A stretch of 64,000 nt of DNA, taken from Martelella limonii (GTDB lineage Bacteria > Pseudomonadota > Alphaproteobacteria > Rhizobiales > Rhizobiaceae). Location: NCBI RefSeq assembly GCF_013344475.1, contig NZ_JABUOU010000001.1:868001-932000 (forward strand), read 5' to 3'. Position numbers and translations under genes: made by a program. Shown here in pieces: positions 24,682 to 33,680 of the stretch. The notes below the pieces were generated by a model that did not search any database, was not told the DNA's origin, and worked only from the letters and a program-made list of their open reading frames with translations. Numbering within the stretch: the first letter of the stretch is position 1; each line of letters opens with the position of its first letter.

Positions 24682-25815
24682 TCAGTTTGACGAACGCTCG
24701 GCCTCTACCTTGCGCCACTTGCGGACATTGGCGTTGTGCTCATCGAGCGTCTTGGCGAAGGCGTGGCCGCCTGTGCCATCGGCGACGAAATAGAGCGCAT
24801 CGATCGGCGCGGGGTTTGCGACCGCTTCCAGCGCATCCCTGCCCGGATTGGCGATCGGACCCGGCGGAAGGCCGTTGATGCGATAGGTGTTGTAGGGCGT
24901 TTCCTTGTCGAGATCGGAACGATAGATCGGCCGGTCCGAGGGTTTGCCCTCGCCGCCGAAAATGCCGTAAATCACGGTCGGATCGGATTGCAGGCGCATG
25001 CCGCGGCCGAGCCTGTTCAGAAAGACGGCAGCAACCTGCGGCCGCTCATCAGGAACCCCGGTTTCCTTCTCGACGATCGAGGCGAGCGTCACGAACTCGT
25101 CCTTGTTCTCGATCGGCAGATCCTTTTCACGGGTCAGCCAGATCTCGTCGATCAGCGCTTCCTGCCCGGCACGCATCTGTTCAAGAATGTCCGTCCGCGG
25201 CGTGCCGCGCGCAAACGAGAAGGTCTGCGGCATCAGGCTGCCCTCGGGCGGCAATTCGTCCGGCAGGTCGCCGGAGAGATTGGGGTCTGCTGCAAGCTTG
25301 TCGAAGATCTGGCGAACGGTCAGCCCCTCGGGAAAGGAAATGCTGAAGAGGATCGATTTCCCAGATTCGAAGAGGTCTGCAATCTCCTGCATCGATGCAC
25401 CGGCCTCGATCTCGTAATCGCCGGCCTTGATGGTTTCACCATCGCGGAAACGGGCGGCCGTAACATAGCGGAAAATCCGCGAGTCGGAGATGATCCCCTC
25501 GCGCTCGAGGTCCACGGCGATAGTTGCGAGGCCAGCGCCACTGCGCACCTTGAACTCCTGCGCGGCCTCAAGCGGACCCGGATCCTGATAGCGCGACATG
25601 GTATAGTAATAGACGCCAATCGCCCCGACGCAGCAAAGAACCAGAAGCGTCATCATGAAGTTCATGAAAACCACGACAGGGCTTCTCGCCTTCTTCGAAC
25701 GCGGCCTCGGCTGGGGTACACGTTCGGGCCTCAGCGCCTGCTTTGCGGATTTTACCGAGGCAGGCCTGCGTTCCGGCGCGTTTGCGCGCCCATTATCCTG
25801 ATCCGAGCCGCTCAC
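24682..25815 (-). CDS. mltG: endolytic peptidoglycan transglycosylase MltG
   Basis: Membrane-anchored lytic transglycosylase that cleaves nascent glycan strands and sets their length, 377 residues. A basic, proline-rich cytoplasmic segment is followed by one membrane span (VVVFMNFMMTLLVLCCVGAI) and a YceG domain with the catalytic Glu in ASIVEKETGVPDERPQVA and LQSDPTVIYG. The frame opens at 25986, but the GTG at 25815 is preceded by AAGGGGG at good spacing and gives a normal N terminus. It lies downstream of fabF, separated by a terminator. Confidence 0.92.
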   Translation of the reverse strand: MSGSDQDNGRANAPERRPASVKSAKQALRPERVPQPRPRSKKARSPVVVFMNFMMTLLVLCCVGAIGVYYYTMSRYQDPGPLEAAQEFKVRSGAGLATIAVDLEREGIISDSRIFRYVTAARFRDGETIKAGDYEIEAGASMQEIADLFESGKSILFSISFPEGLTVRQIFDKLAADPNLSGDLPDELPPEGSLMPQTFSFARGTPRTDILEQMRAGQEALIDEIWLTREKDLPIENKDEFVTLASIVEKETGVPDERPQVAAVFLNRLGRGMRLQSDPTVIYGIFGGEGKPSDRPIYRSDLDKETPYNTYRINGLPPGPIANPGRDALEAVANPAPIDALYFVADGTGGHAFAKTLDEHNANVRKWRKVEAERSSN

Positions 25816-25985
25816 CGGACCCCCTTGTCGCATTTTCCGTGCGGACATCGCGATGCCCGCTTGACCCATGTCTTGCCGAAGCCGTTGCTCGGCCCCGCCA
25901 TTGCCGGCGCGCCAATAGCGCTGCCGATCCACGCCCGCCATCGAATCGTCCCGGGCGGGACGCGGCGAGCACAGGCTGTCGTTCA

Positions 25986-26023
25986 ATAAAAAAACGGCTG
26001 CAAAATGTCAGCCGTTTCTTTTT
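25986..26023. terminator. terminator after fabF
   Basis: A 9-bp stem (AAACGGCTG / CAGCCGTTT) with an 8-nt loop. On the minus strand it is followed by seven T residues, ending the fabF transcript; a T-rich run on the plus side makes it potentially bidirectional. Confidence 0.85.
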
Positions 26024-26040
26024 CAGATGTGACGCCGGCC

Positions 26041-27303
26041 CTAGCCGGCGAAGCGCTTCAAGACCAGCGAGGCGTTCGTCCCGCCGAAGCCGAAGGAATT
26101 CGACAGGGCGATATCGATATTGCGCTTGCGCGCAACCTTGGGCACCAGGTCGATCTGCGTCTCACGCTCCGGATTGTCGAGATTGAGCGTCGGCGGGGCG
26201 ATATTGTCGCGGATTGCAAGCGTCGAGAAGATCGCCTCGATCGCGCCTGCAGCACCCAGAAGATGGCCGGTCGCGGATTTGGTAGACGACATTGAGACCT
26301 TGCTCGCCGACGAGCCCAGAAGCCGCTCAACCGCACCGAGTTCGATTGTGTCCGCCATGGTCGAGGTACCATGGGCGTTGATGTAATCGACCTCCGACGG
26401 CGCGATGCCGGCCCGCTTCAGGGCCGCCGTCATGCAGCGGAATGCGCCCTCGCCGTCTTCGCTCGGCGCGGTGATGTGGAAGGCGTCGCCGCTCATGCCG
26501 TAGCCGACAACCTCGGCATAGATCTTCGCGCCGCGGGCCTTGGCATGTTCCAGTTCTTCAAGCACGACAATGCCGGCGCCCTCGCCCATGACGAAACCGT
26601 CGCGGTCGACATCATAGGGGCGCGAAGCGCGCTGCGGATCATCGTTGAAATCGGTCGAGAGTGCCTTGCAGGCCGCAAAGCCGGCGAGCGCAATCCGGCA
26701 GATCGGCGATTCGGTACCGCCGGCAACCATCACATCGGCATCGCCGAAGCCGATGATGCGGCTGGCATCGCCGATCGCATGCGCGCCGGTGGAGCAGGCG
26801 GTCACGACCGAATGGTTCGGACCGCGGAGCTTGTGGCGGATCGAAACCTGGCCGGACGCCAGATTGATCAAACGGCCGGGAATGAAGAACGGAGACACGC
26901 GGCGCGGACCACGGTCCCGCAGGGTGTAGCCGGCCTCGACGATGCCGTTGAGACCGCCGATGCCCGAGCCGATCAGGACGCCGGTCGAGATCTGGTCGTC
27001 GTCGGTTTCCGGATGCCAGTCGGCATCAGCAAGCGCCATGTCGGCCGCTGCCATCGCATAGGTAATGAAGGGATCGACCTTGCGCTGTTCCTTCGGCTCC
27101 ATCCACTGATCGGCATTGAAGGTGCCGTCGCTGCCATCGCCAAGGGGAATGGAGCAGGCAATTTGCGCGGGAAGGTCGTCAACTTCGAACGCCGTGACCC
27201 TGCTTGCGCCATTGACGCCTTCCAGCAGACGTTTCCAGGTGACCTCGGCCCCTGAGCCGAGCGGTGTGACCATGCCCAGACCGGTGATTACGACACGCCT
27301 CAT
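26041..27303 (-). CDS. fabF: 3-oxoacyl-ACP synthase II
   Basis: Condensing enzyme that elongates acyl-ACP in fatty acid synthesis, 420 residues. Catalytic triad: Cys170 in TACSTGAHAIG, His in NAHGTSTMADT and His in SATGHLLGAAG. The C terminus NSFGFGGTNASL is typical. The start MRRVVITGLG at 27303 has GGGGGCGAT upstream. It lies downstream of acpP, separated by a terminator, as in other rhizobia. Confidence 0.97.
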   Translation of the reverse strand: MRRVVITGLGMVTPLGSGAEVTWKRLLEGVNGASRVTAFEVDDLPAQIACSIPLGDGSDGTFNADQWMEPKEQRKVDPFITYAMAAADMALADADWHPETDDDQISTGVLIGSGIGGLNGIVEAGYTLRDRGPRRVSPFFIPGRLINLASGQVSIRHKLRGPNHSVVTACSTGAHAIGDASRIIGFGDADVMVAGGTESPICRIALAGFAACKALSTDFNDDPQRASRPYDVDRDGFVMGEGAGIVVLEELEHAKARGAKIYAEVVGYGMSGDAFHITAPSEDGEGAFRCMTAALKRAGIAPSEVDYINAHGTSTMADTIELGAVERLLGSSASKVSMSSTKSATGHLLGAAGAIEAIFSTLAIRDNIAPPTLNLDNPERETQIDLVPKVARKRNIDIALSNSFGFGGTNASLVLKRFAG

Positions 27304-27450
27304 TGGTGGATCGCCCCCCATTCCTTCAAAAGATTCCTGTCATGACGCCGATAGACACGGCTTTCTCCGAGCCATTCTGAATCGGTCAGCGCCAGACTAT
27401 AAACGCAGTTTCAGACAGCGCAAAACGTCAGCGCAGCGAAACTCCGGACA

Positions 27451-27477
27451 AAAAAATGGCCCGAATGACCGGGCCAT
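27451..27477 (-). terminator. terminator after acpP
   Basis: An 8-bp stem (ATGGCCCG / CGGGCCAT) with a 6-nt loop, followed on the minus strand by a T7 tract. It lies 52 bp past the acpP stop and explains separate, high expression of acpP relative to fabF. Confidence 0.85.
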
Positions 27478-27528
27478 GAAAGGCTTGCTTCAGGCTATGC
27501 CCGAATGCCGCCCGGAATTTTCACGAAA

Positions 27529-27765
27529 TCAGGCCTGGGCCTTTTCGATGAACTTGATGGCGTCGCCAACCGTCAGGATCGAATCGGCGGCATCGTCAGG
27601 GATTTCAACACCGAATTCTTCTTCGAAGGCCATGACCAGCTCGACGGTGTCGAGAGAGTCGGCGCCGAGATCGTCGATGAAGCTTGCGCTTTCGACAACC
27701 TTGTCGGCATCCACGCCCAGGTGGTCAACTACAATTTTCTTAACGCGTTCTGCGATATCGCTCAT
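27529..27765 (-). CDS. acpP: acyl carrier protein
   Basis: A 78-residue acidic four-helix protein that carries fatty acyl chains. Ser37 in [11 protein letters not shown] is the phosphopantetheine attachment site. The start is [10 protein letters not shown] at 27765, with the frame opening only slightly earlier. The 279-bp gap to fabG and its own terminator indicate an independent promoter. Confidence 0.98.
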   Translation of the reverse strand: MSDIAERVKKIVVDHLGVDADKVVESASFIDDLGADSLDTVELVMAFEEEFGVEIPDDAADSILTVGDAIKFIEKAQA

Positions 27766-28044
27766 GTCGGTTTCCTCGACCTGTCTCAAGTTCTACCGGA
27801 TGTCATAAACATCCGCTATGTGGAAGCCGCCTTCTTTCCAACAGGGAAGATGCCGCGGCAGATATGTGAACCAAAGCCCACTTAAATCGAAATCCCGGCC
27901 GCAAGACCGGGGTTCGCTCGCTGGACTGTTCTTGGCAGTCCCGGCCCGCTTACCATGCTTTGTTGTGGCCGCAAAGCCCTAAAAGCATAGGATTGCCGGT
28001 CTCTCCAGCATTTTCAACGGCACGCATAGCGCGTGCCGTCATCT

Positions 28045-28782
28045 TCAGATCATGGCCATGCCGCCATTGATATGCAAGGTCTGGCCCGTCACGTAGCCGG
28101 CCTCGTTGGACGCAAGATAAGCCACGGCGGCCGCAATGTCATCACCGCTTCCCATCCGCTTCATCGGCACGGCGCCGAGGATCGCTTCCTTCTGCTTGTC
28201 GTTGAGCTTGTCGGTCATCGCGGTCTCGATGAAACCGGGCGCTACGCAGTTGACGGTGACGTTGCGCGGCGCGACTTCCTGCGCCAGCGACTTGGAGAAA
28301 CCGATCATGCCTGCCTTGGCCGCGCAGTAGTTGGCCTGGCCCGGATTGCCGGTGACGCCGACGATCGAGGTGATGTTGATCACCCTGCCGAAGCGGCGGC
28401 GCATCATCGGATGCATGATCGAGCGCGTCAGCAGGAATGCGGCGGTGAGATTGACCTCCAGCACGCTTTCCCAGTCGGCATCGCTCATGCGCACGAACAG
28501 GCCATCCTTGGTGATGCCGGCATTGTTGACCAGGATGTCGACGCCGCCGAGATCGGCCTCGGCCTTTTCGCCAAGCGCCTTGACTGCATCCCGATCGGAA
28601 AGGTTGGCGGGAAACACATGCGCGCGTTCGCCGAGCTCGCCGGCAATCGCCTCAAGCTTCTCGGCCCGCGTGCCGTGCAGGCCAACGGTTGCACCCTGTG
28701 CGTGAAGCATGCGGGCAATCGCCTCGCCAATGCCGCCGCTGGCGCCGGTAACAAGCGCCTTGCGGCCGTTTAGATCCAACAT
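28045..28782 (-). CDS. fabG: 3-oxoacyl-ACP reductase
   Basis: NADPH-dependent reductase of fatty acid elongation, 245 residues, a classical SDR. The nucleotide motif is TGASGGIGE; NNAG is at 86-89; catalytic Ser139, Tyr152 and Lys156 lie in the INITSIVGV and NYCAAK segments. It follows fabD by 48 bp on the same strand, so fabD-fabG are co-transcribed. Confidence 0.97.
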   Translation of the reverse strand: MLDLNGRKALVTGASGGIGEAIARMLHAQGATVGLHGTRAEKLEAIAGELGERAHVFPANLSDRDAVKALGEKAEADLGGVDILVNNAGITKDGLFVRMSDADWESVLEVNLTAAFLLTRSIMHPMMRRRFGRVINITSIVGVTGNPGQANYCAAKAGMIGFSKSLAQEVAPRNVTVNCVAPGFIETAMTDKLNDKQKEAILGAVPMKRMGSGDDIAAAVAYLASNEAGYVTGQTLHINGGMAMI

Positions 28783-28830
28783 GTCATAACCTCGTCAGAT
28801 GAATGCCCGCAGAAGCGGGCCGTTTCGGGT

Positions 28831-29775
28831 TCAGCCCTTGATCGCCTTCAGCGCGGCATCGATGTCGCCCGGGGCATTGATCGCAACGCCATTCAAGGAG
28901 CGTTCGATGCGCCGCGCAAGACCGGTCAGGACCTTGCCGGCGCCGACTTCATAGAGCGTTTCGATTTCGTTTGCCGCAAACCAGCTCACCGTTTCGCGCC
29001 AGCGCACCCGGCCCGTAACCTGCTCGACCAGAAGCCTCGCAATCTCGTCAGGATCGGAAACGGGGGCGGCGCGGACATTGGCGATGACCGGCACCACCGG
29101 TTCGCCGCGACGGACCTCTGCCAGTGCCTCTTCCATGGCATCGGCGGCGGGCGCCATCAGCGCGCAATGGAAGGGTGCGGAGACCGGCAGCATCAGCGCC
29201 CGCTTGGCGCCTTTTTCGGTTGCGATCGCAACCGCCTTCTCAACGGCTTCCTTCTCGCCGGAGATCACCACCTGTCCTCCGCCATTGTCGTTGGCGATCT
29301 GGCAGACGCCGGTGGCAGACGCCTCGCCGCAAAGGGCGTCGACATCGTCGAACTCAAGCCCGATGATCGCCGCCATCGCGCCCTTGCCCACCGGCACGGC
29401 GCGCTGCATGGCGTTGCCACGAATGCGCAGAAGCCGCGCGGTATCGCCAAGCGAGAAGGTGCCGGCAGCGCAGAGCGCCGAATATTCGCCGAGCGAATGT
29501 CCGGCGACATAGGAAATGTCCTTGCCGAGATCGAGGCCTTCGGCTTCCAGCACCCGCACGGTTGCAAGCGACACCGCCATCAGCGCCGGCTGGGCGTTTG
29601 CCGTCAGCTGCAGCTGGTCTTCCGGGCCTTCCCAGATGACGGCGGAGAGTTTCTCGCCCAGCGCATCGTCGACTTCCTCGAACACCAGCCGCGCGGCAGT
29701 AAATTCGTCAGCCAGCGCCTTGCCCATGCCGACAGTCTGGCTTCCCTGTCCGGGAAAGGTGAATGCAACGCTCAT
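28831..29775 (-). CDS. fabD: malonyl-CoA:ACP transacylase
   Basis: Loads malonyl groups on ACP, 314 residues. N-terminal FTFPGQGSQTVGMGKAL, the nucleophile Ser94 in AGHSLGEYSAL and the later SAPFHCALM histidine segment are all typical. The start at 29775 gives MSVAFTFPGQ; an upstream in-frame ATG at 29850 would add 25 atypical residues. It is the first gene of the fab cluster and diverges from the aldo/keto reductase. Confidence 0.97.
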   Translation of the reverse strand: MSVAFTFPGQGSQTVGMGKALADEFTAARLVFEEVDDALGEKLSAVIWEGPEDQLQLTANAQPALMAVSLATVRVLEAEGLDLGKDISYVAGHSLGEYSALCAAGTFSLGDTARLLRIRGNAMQRAVPVGKGAMAAIIGLEFDDVDALCGEASATGVCQIANDNGGGQVVISGEKEAVEKAVAIATEKGAKRALMLPVSAPFHCALMAPAADAMEEALAEVRRGEPVVPVIANVRAAPVSDPDEIARLLVEQVTGRVRWRETVSWFAANEIETLYEVGAGKVLTGLARRIERSLNGVAINAPGDIDAALKAIKG

Positions 29776-29997
29776 CTCGATCAGCCTCTTAGCGGTGAAA
29801 CCTCCCCGCGCGTTCCTTGTTTGGTGGAATGCGGCGGTTTCGTTCTCCATTTGACGTTTCGGACGGGCAAGTCAAGGGCGACGGGGTTTTCGCCCATCCA
29901 GGAAAGTTGCAGGAAAACGCGGCATCACGCTTGCGCGACCGACGCGAGCGGCTAAAGTCGCCCCATTGTCACGCCAGCCGTTTCTCAAGGTAAATTC

Positions 29998-31041
29998 ATG
30001 AAAATCAAAAGTTTGGGCCGCACCGGCATCAAGGTATCCGAAATCTGTCTTGGCACCATGACCTGGGGCACACAGAACACGCTGGACGAGGCGTGCGCCC
30101 AGATGGACTATGCCGTGGAAAACGGCGTCAACTTCTTCGATACCGCAGAGATGTATCCCGTCACCCCGATCGGCCCGGAAACCTATGGCCGCACCGAGGA
30201 ATATATCGGCAAATGGCTGAAGGCGCGCGGCAGGCGCGACGACATCGTGCTCGCAAGCAAGGTGGCGGGTCCCGGCAGGCCGTGGGTGAGAAACGGCGAG
30301 CCGCTGACGCCCAATGCCATCCGAACCGCGCTCGACCAGAGCCTGAAGCGGCTCAACACCGATTATGTCGACCTCTACCAGGTGCACTGGCCGAACCGGA
30401 ACCACTTCCACTTCCGCAATTCCTGGTCCTATTCCCCCTTCGGCCAGGACCGCCACCAGGTCCGCATCGACATCGCCGAAACGCTCGACACGCTGGACGA
30501 TCTGGTGAAGGCCGGCAAGATCCGCGCGATCGGCCTTTCCAATGAAACCGCCTGGGGCACGATGAAATATCTGGCGCGGGCCGAGGCGAAGGATCGCGTG
30601 CGGGTCTCGACGATCCAGAACGAATACAACCTCCTCTACCGACACCATGATCTCGACATGGCAGAGCTTGCCCATCACGAAGATGTCGGCCTGCTGGCCT
30701 TTTCGCCGCTTGCGACCGGGCTGCTGACCGGCAAGTACCGCAATGGCCGCCGCCCGGAAGGCTCACGCATCACGATCTCGCCCGATCTCGGCGGGCGGAT
30801 GCAGGAGTACCAGGAACCGGCGGTCGACGCCTATTGCAAGCTGGCAGAGCAGCATGGCCTCGACGCCGCGCAGATGGCGCTCGGCTTCGTTCTGTCGCGC
30901 CCGTTCGTGACCGCCGCCATCATCGGCGCCACGACGATGGAACAGCTTGCGACCAACATCGCCGCTGCCGATATCGCAATGACAGATGACATTCTCGGCG
31001 ATATCGCCAGGGTGCACCGGGCGTTTCCCGCGCCGATCTGA
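29998..31041 (+). CDS. aldo/keto reductase (Tas-like)
   Basis: A 347-residue NADPH-dependent oxidoreductase with an (alpha/beta)8 barrel. The AKR catalytic tetrad is complete: Asp48 and Tyr53 (NFFDTAEMYP), Lys88 (ASKVAG) and His130 (YQVHWPNR). The long insert with HFHFRNSWSYSPFGQDRHQ is characteristic of the Tas group. The substrate is not evident. In related rhizobial chromosomes fabD lies close to rpsF, so this gene marks the start of inserted material. Confidence 0.92.
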   Translation: MKIKSLGRTGIKVSEICLGTMTWGTQNTLDEACAQMDYAVENGVNFFDTAEMYPVTPIGPETYGRTEEYIGKWLKARGRRDDIVLASKVAGPGRPWVRNGEPLTPNAIRTALDQSLKRLNTDYVDLYQVHWPNRNHFHFRNSWSYSPFGQDRHQVRIDIAETLDTLDDLVKAGKIRAIGLSNETAWGTMKYLARAEAKDRVRVSTIQNEYNLLYRHHDLDMAELAHHEDVGLLAFSPLATGLLTGKYRNGRRPEGSRITISPDLGGRMQEYQEPAVDAYCKLAEQHGLDAAQMALGFVLSRPFVTAAIIGATTMEQLATNIAAADIAMTDDILGDIARVHRAFPAPI

Positions 31042-31398
31042 AGCGGCTCCGCATAGCCCTGCAAAGGCCCCTTGCGAAGGAGACGCGGTTTGTTGAGAAA
31101 GTCCGCTTTGTCCTCTGCCGTTATGCTCGGACTTGACCCGAGCATCTCAACACGGATCAGCACGACAGGCGTCTCGGACAAGAAAGTTGGACAGGATACG
31201 ACGTATTCCAGGCCACCCACTCCGCCCGAAATGTGACTAGCTCCTCGGGACAAGCCCGAGGATGACGGCCCGTGGAGGAGGATGGGCTACCATGTTCTGA
31301 AAACACATGGCTCCCCTGCCGTTTTCCTGCCCCGCACATTGTCTCCCGCGCTGGAGCCCCCATATGCCCAGAGACATTGGCGGCAGGGGAAGCAGGAC
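31042..31398. other. intergenic region with palindromic repeat
   Basis: 357 bp without a supported gene. The antiporter frame is open to 31282, but the upstream codons (from MGYHVLK) overlap or abut repeat sequence and show no homology to antiporters. The region contains the bipartite palindromic element at 31121-31266. Confidence 0.5.
31121..31266. repeat. palindromic intergenic repeat, split copy
   Basis: The left palindrome is ATGCTCGG-ACTTGAC-CCGAGCAT (31123-31145). The right palindrome is CCTCGGG-ACAAG-CCCGAGG (31243-31261), followed by ATGAC. The arms match those of the 79-bp elements at 35991 and 48558 but are pushed apart by about 95 bp of unrelated sequence, so this is a split or composite copy. 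Confidence 0.65.
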
Positions 31399-32319
31399 TT
31401 GGATTTTCTTTATATCGCGCTCGGGCTCGTCGGGCTTTATTTCGGGGCGGAGTGGCTGGTTGCGGGCGCGGTGGCAACGGCGCGCAGGCTCGGCATATCG
31501 CCCCTCATCGCCTCCATCGTCATCGTCGGCTTCGGCACATCCCTGCCGGAACTGCTGGTCTCGGTGCGCGCAGCGCTGACCGGATCGCCGGGCATTGCGC
31601 TGGGCAATGTGGTCGGCTCCAACATCGCCAATATCCTGCTGATTGTCGGCGCGGCGGCGGTGATCTTTCCGATTTCCGGCTGGGACAGGAATGTCCGCCG
31701 CGACGCCGCCGTGATGACCGGCTCGAGCGTTTTACTGCTGTTTCTGGTACAATATGAAATCATCGGCCGGGTGGCCGGCCTCGTCCTGCTGGCGCTGCTG
31801 GCGCTCTTCCTGTTCAGAACCTACCGGTTTGCCGTTGCCAGTGACACGACGCCCGAACTGCCGGAAGATGGCGCAAGCCCGGTCTGGAAGATGACGCTTC
31901 AGATCGCAGCCGGGTTGCTGGCGCTGATTGCCGGCGCGGAACTGCTCATACGCGGCGCGACCGAACTGGCGACCCATTTCGGCATTTCCGATGCGGTGGT
32001 CGGGCTGACGGTGGTGGCGCTCGGCACCAGCCTGCCGGAACTTGCGACCGCAATCGTCGCCGCCGTCAAACGCCATTCCGATGTCGCGATCGGCAATGTC
32101 ACCGGCTCCTGCATCTTCAACATCCTCTGCATCCTCGGCGCCACTGGGGCCATCGCGCCGCTGCCGGTGCCTGAAGGGTTCGCCACCTTCGACGTGCCGG
32201 TGATGCTGGCCGCAACCGTGTTCTTCACCGCCATGCTGTTCTTCGCCCCGAAATTCCACCGGGCGACGGGGGCTGCGATGCTGGTGGCTTACGGCGGCTA
32301 TATCTGGGCTTTGGTGTAG
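31399..32319 (+). CDS. calcium/sodium antiporter family protein (YrbG-like)
   Basis: A 306-residue membrane protein of the CaCA superfamily with about ten spans in two inverted halves. Each half carries an alpha-repeat with the ion-binding acidic residue: GFGTSLPELLVSV plus GNVVGSNIANILL in the first, and ALGTSLPELATAI plus GNVTGSCIFNILC in the second. The start is inferred as the TTG at 31399, where AGGAC precedes and the first membrane helix begins at once. It is probably a single-gene unit. Confidence 0.85.
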   Translation: MDFLYIALGLVGLYFGAEWLVAGAVATARRLGISPLIASIVIVGFGTSLPELLVSVRAALTGSPGIALGNVVGSNIANILLIVGAAAVIFPISGWDRNVRRDAAVMTGSSVLLLFLVQYEIIGRVAGLVLLALLALFLFRTYRFAVASDTTPELPEDGASPVWKMTLQIAAGLLALIAGAELLIRGATELATHFGISDAVVGLTVVALGTSLPELATAIVAAVKRHSDVAIGNVTGSCIFNILCILGATGAIAPLPVPEGFATFDVPVMLAATVFFTAMLFFAPKFHRATGAAMLVAYGGYIWALV

Positions 32320-32356
32320 CAGCACGCGCTGACTGGCGATCCCGATCATGCCTCCT

Positions 32357-32371
32357 TGACATCAAATGTCA
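32357..32371. promoter_or_regulatory. iron-responsive operator (RirA-type IRO box) 1
   Basis: A perfect dyad TGACAT-CAA-ATGTCA, which also fits the TGA-N9-TCA rule of rhizobial iron-responsive operators. It overlaps a consensus -35 hexamer TTGACA (32356-32361), a layout suited to repression by RirA when iron is plentiful. Confidence 0.55.
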
Positions 32372-32387
32372 GCGTCATTGCAAAACA

Positions 32388-32402
32388 TGATACTTATAGT
32401 CA
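32388..32402. promoter_or_regulatory. iron-responsive operator (RirA-type IRO box) 2
   Basis: TGA-TACTTATAG-TCA, a second match to TGA-N9-TCA, centred 31 bp (three helical turns) from the first and ending 10 bp before the start of the siderophore-interacting protein gene. Confidence 0.5.
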
Positions 32403-32412
32403 TATTAAAACG

Positions 32413-33192
32413 ATGAACAAACGACCAGAACCAAAACTCTTCGACGTCCTCTCCGCAGAACAGATCACCCCCAACATGCGCCGCGTCACCATTGGCGGAC
32501 CTGCCATGACGACGTTTCCCGCCGGGCAGGATGGCGGCTATGTTAAGCTGATGCTGCCCGGCGCGGATGAAAAGCCGGTGGTGCGGACCTACACGATCCG
32601 CCGCCAGAGCGCCGATGCGCTCGACATCGATTTCGCACTCCACGGCGATCACGGCAGCGGCGGCCCCGCTGTTTCATGGGCGAAGACCGTGACGCCCGGC
32701 GAAACCATCCGAGTCGGCGGACCGGGACCGGCAAAGCCCCTTGCCCCCGGCGCCGACTGGTATCTTGCAGCCGGCGACATGACCGCCCTTCCCGCGATCG
32801 CCGTCAATCTGGAGGCGCTGCACGAAGACGCGGTCGGCGATGCCGTGATCGAGATCCAGAGCGAGGCCGACCGGCAGAACCTCCTCCACCCCGAAGGCAT
32901 CCGCCTCCATTGGGTGATCAACCCAGAGCCCGGCCATCATCCGCAAGCCTTCGATGAAGCCGTACGCGCCATCGAATGGCGCAAGGGCCGCGTCTACGCC
33001 TGGTGCGCCACGGAATTTGAAACCATGCGGCGCGTGCGTGCTTATCTTAGAGAAGAACGCGGGCTTGGGCCGAATCAGCTCTATGTTTCAAGCTACTGGA
33101 AACAGGGGCTGGGGGAGGATCAGCATAAGGTTTTGAAGAGAGCGGATGCCGAGGAGAAGACATTGGGACCGGTGAGCGCCGCTCCGATATAG
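32413..33192 (+). CDS. siderophore-interacting protein (FAD ferric-siderophore reductase)
   Basis: A 259-residue cytosolic flavoprotein that would release iron from imported ferric siderophores using NAD(P)H. An FAD-binding barrel is at the N terminus (RTYTIRR flavin motif, about residues 65-71), then the GGPGPAKPL loop and a SIP domain ending in the family hallmark YWKQGLGEDQHK. The ATG at 32413 begins MNKRPEPKLF; the open frame from 32356 runs through operator sequence. Two IRO boxes upstream predict derepression under iron limitation. No siderophore receptor gene is adjacent. Confidence 0.9.
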   Translation: MNKRPEPKLFDVLSAEQITPNMRRVTIGGPAMTTFPAGQDGGYVKLMLPGADEKPVVRTYTIRRQSADALDIDFALHGDHGSGGPAVSWAKTVTPGETIRVGGPGPAKPLAPGADWYLAAGDMTALPAIAVNLEALHEDAVGDAVIEIQSEADRQNLLHPEGIRLHWVINPEPGHHPQAFDEAVRAIEWRKGRVYAWCATEFETMRRVRAYLREERGLGPNQLYVSSYWKQGLGEDQHKVLKRADAEEKTLGPVSAAPI

Positions 33193-33680
33193 GCCAAACA
33201 GCGCCATTGGCCCGACGCCGCAACCAGCACTGTGGCCGCACCGCTGGAACGTCAATATCATCGCTTTCCGCACTGTACCGCGCAACAATGCGGTGTCTGG
33301 TTTCGGTCCCTTCGGCGCGACTTTGATGCGGATGGCTTCAGTGGGGCCATCCAGTCATCTGATCTTGCAATAGCCGCATCCGTAAGCGCGGACGGACACT
33401 TCGGAACTATTGAGGCGCTATCGATCGGTGATTCCGAATCTGATGAACCGTTGCGCATCCACTTCAGCCGAACCGTGCGGAACCGGCTGCCGGACTGCCC
33501 CTCGCTCGTTCCATTTGGCAAAATATCCAGGTATTGCCGCAGCATTTTCCGGTAAATCTGCCTGTGCAGCAAGGGGCGGAGACTGCAGGTAATTTAATTG
33601 TGGCTTGCCCATAACGGACGACACCTGCTATTTTCGGTTCTCGCCTGTTTTTAGGCGTGGTTGAGAAAGCCTCAAAAACC
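33193..33680. other. 488-bp region without a recognised gene
   Basis: Frames of about 100 codons are open on both strands (plus 33232-33555, minus 33258-33572), but neither has a good ribosome binding site or recognisable domain, and they overlap almost fully. The composition looks less GC-rich toward the right end. It may be a decayed gene or an intergenic repeat of the rhizobial chromosome. Confidence 0.4.

Noticed and set aside
28017-28039. Hairpin after fabG (ACGGCACGC / GCGTGCCGT) considered as terminator
   Set aside because: It has a good 9-bp stem but no T tract on the minus strand; it may stabilise the mRNA end, but termination is not supported.
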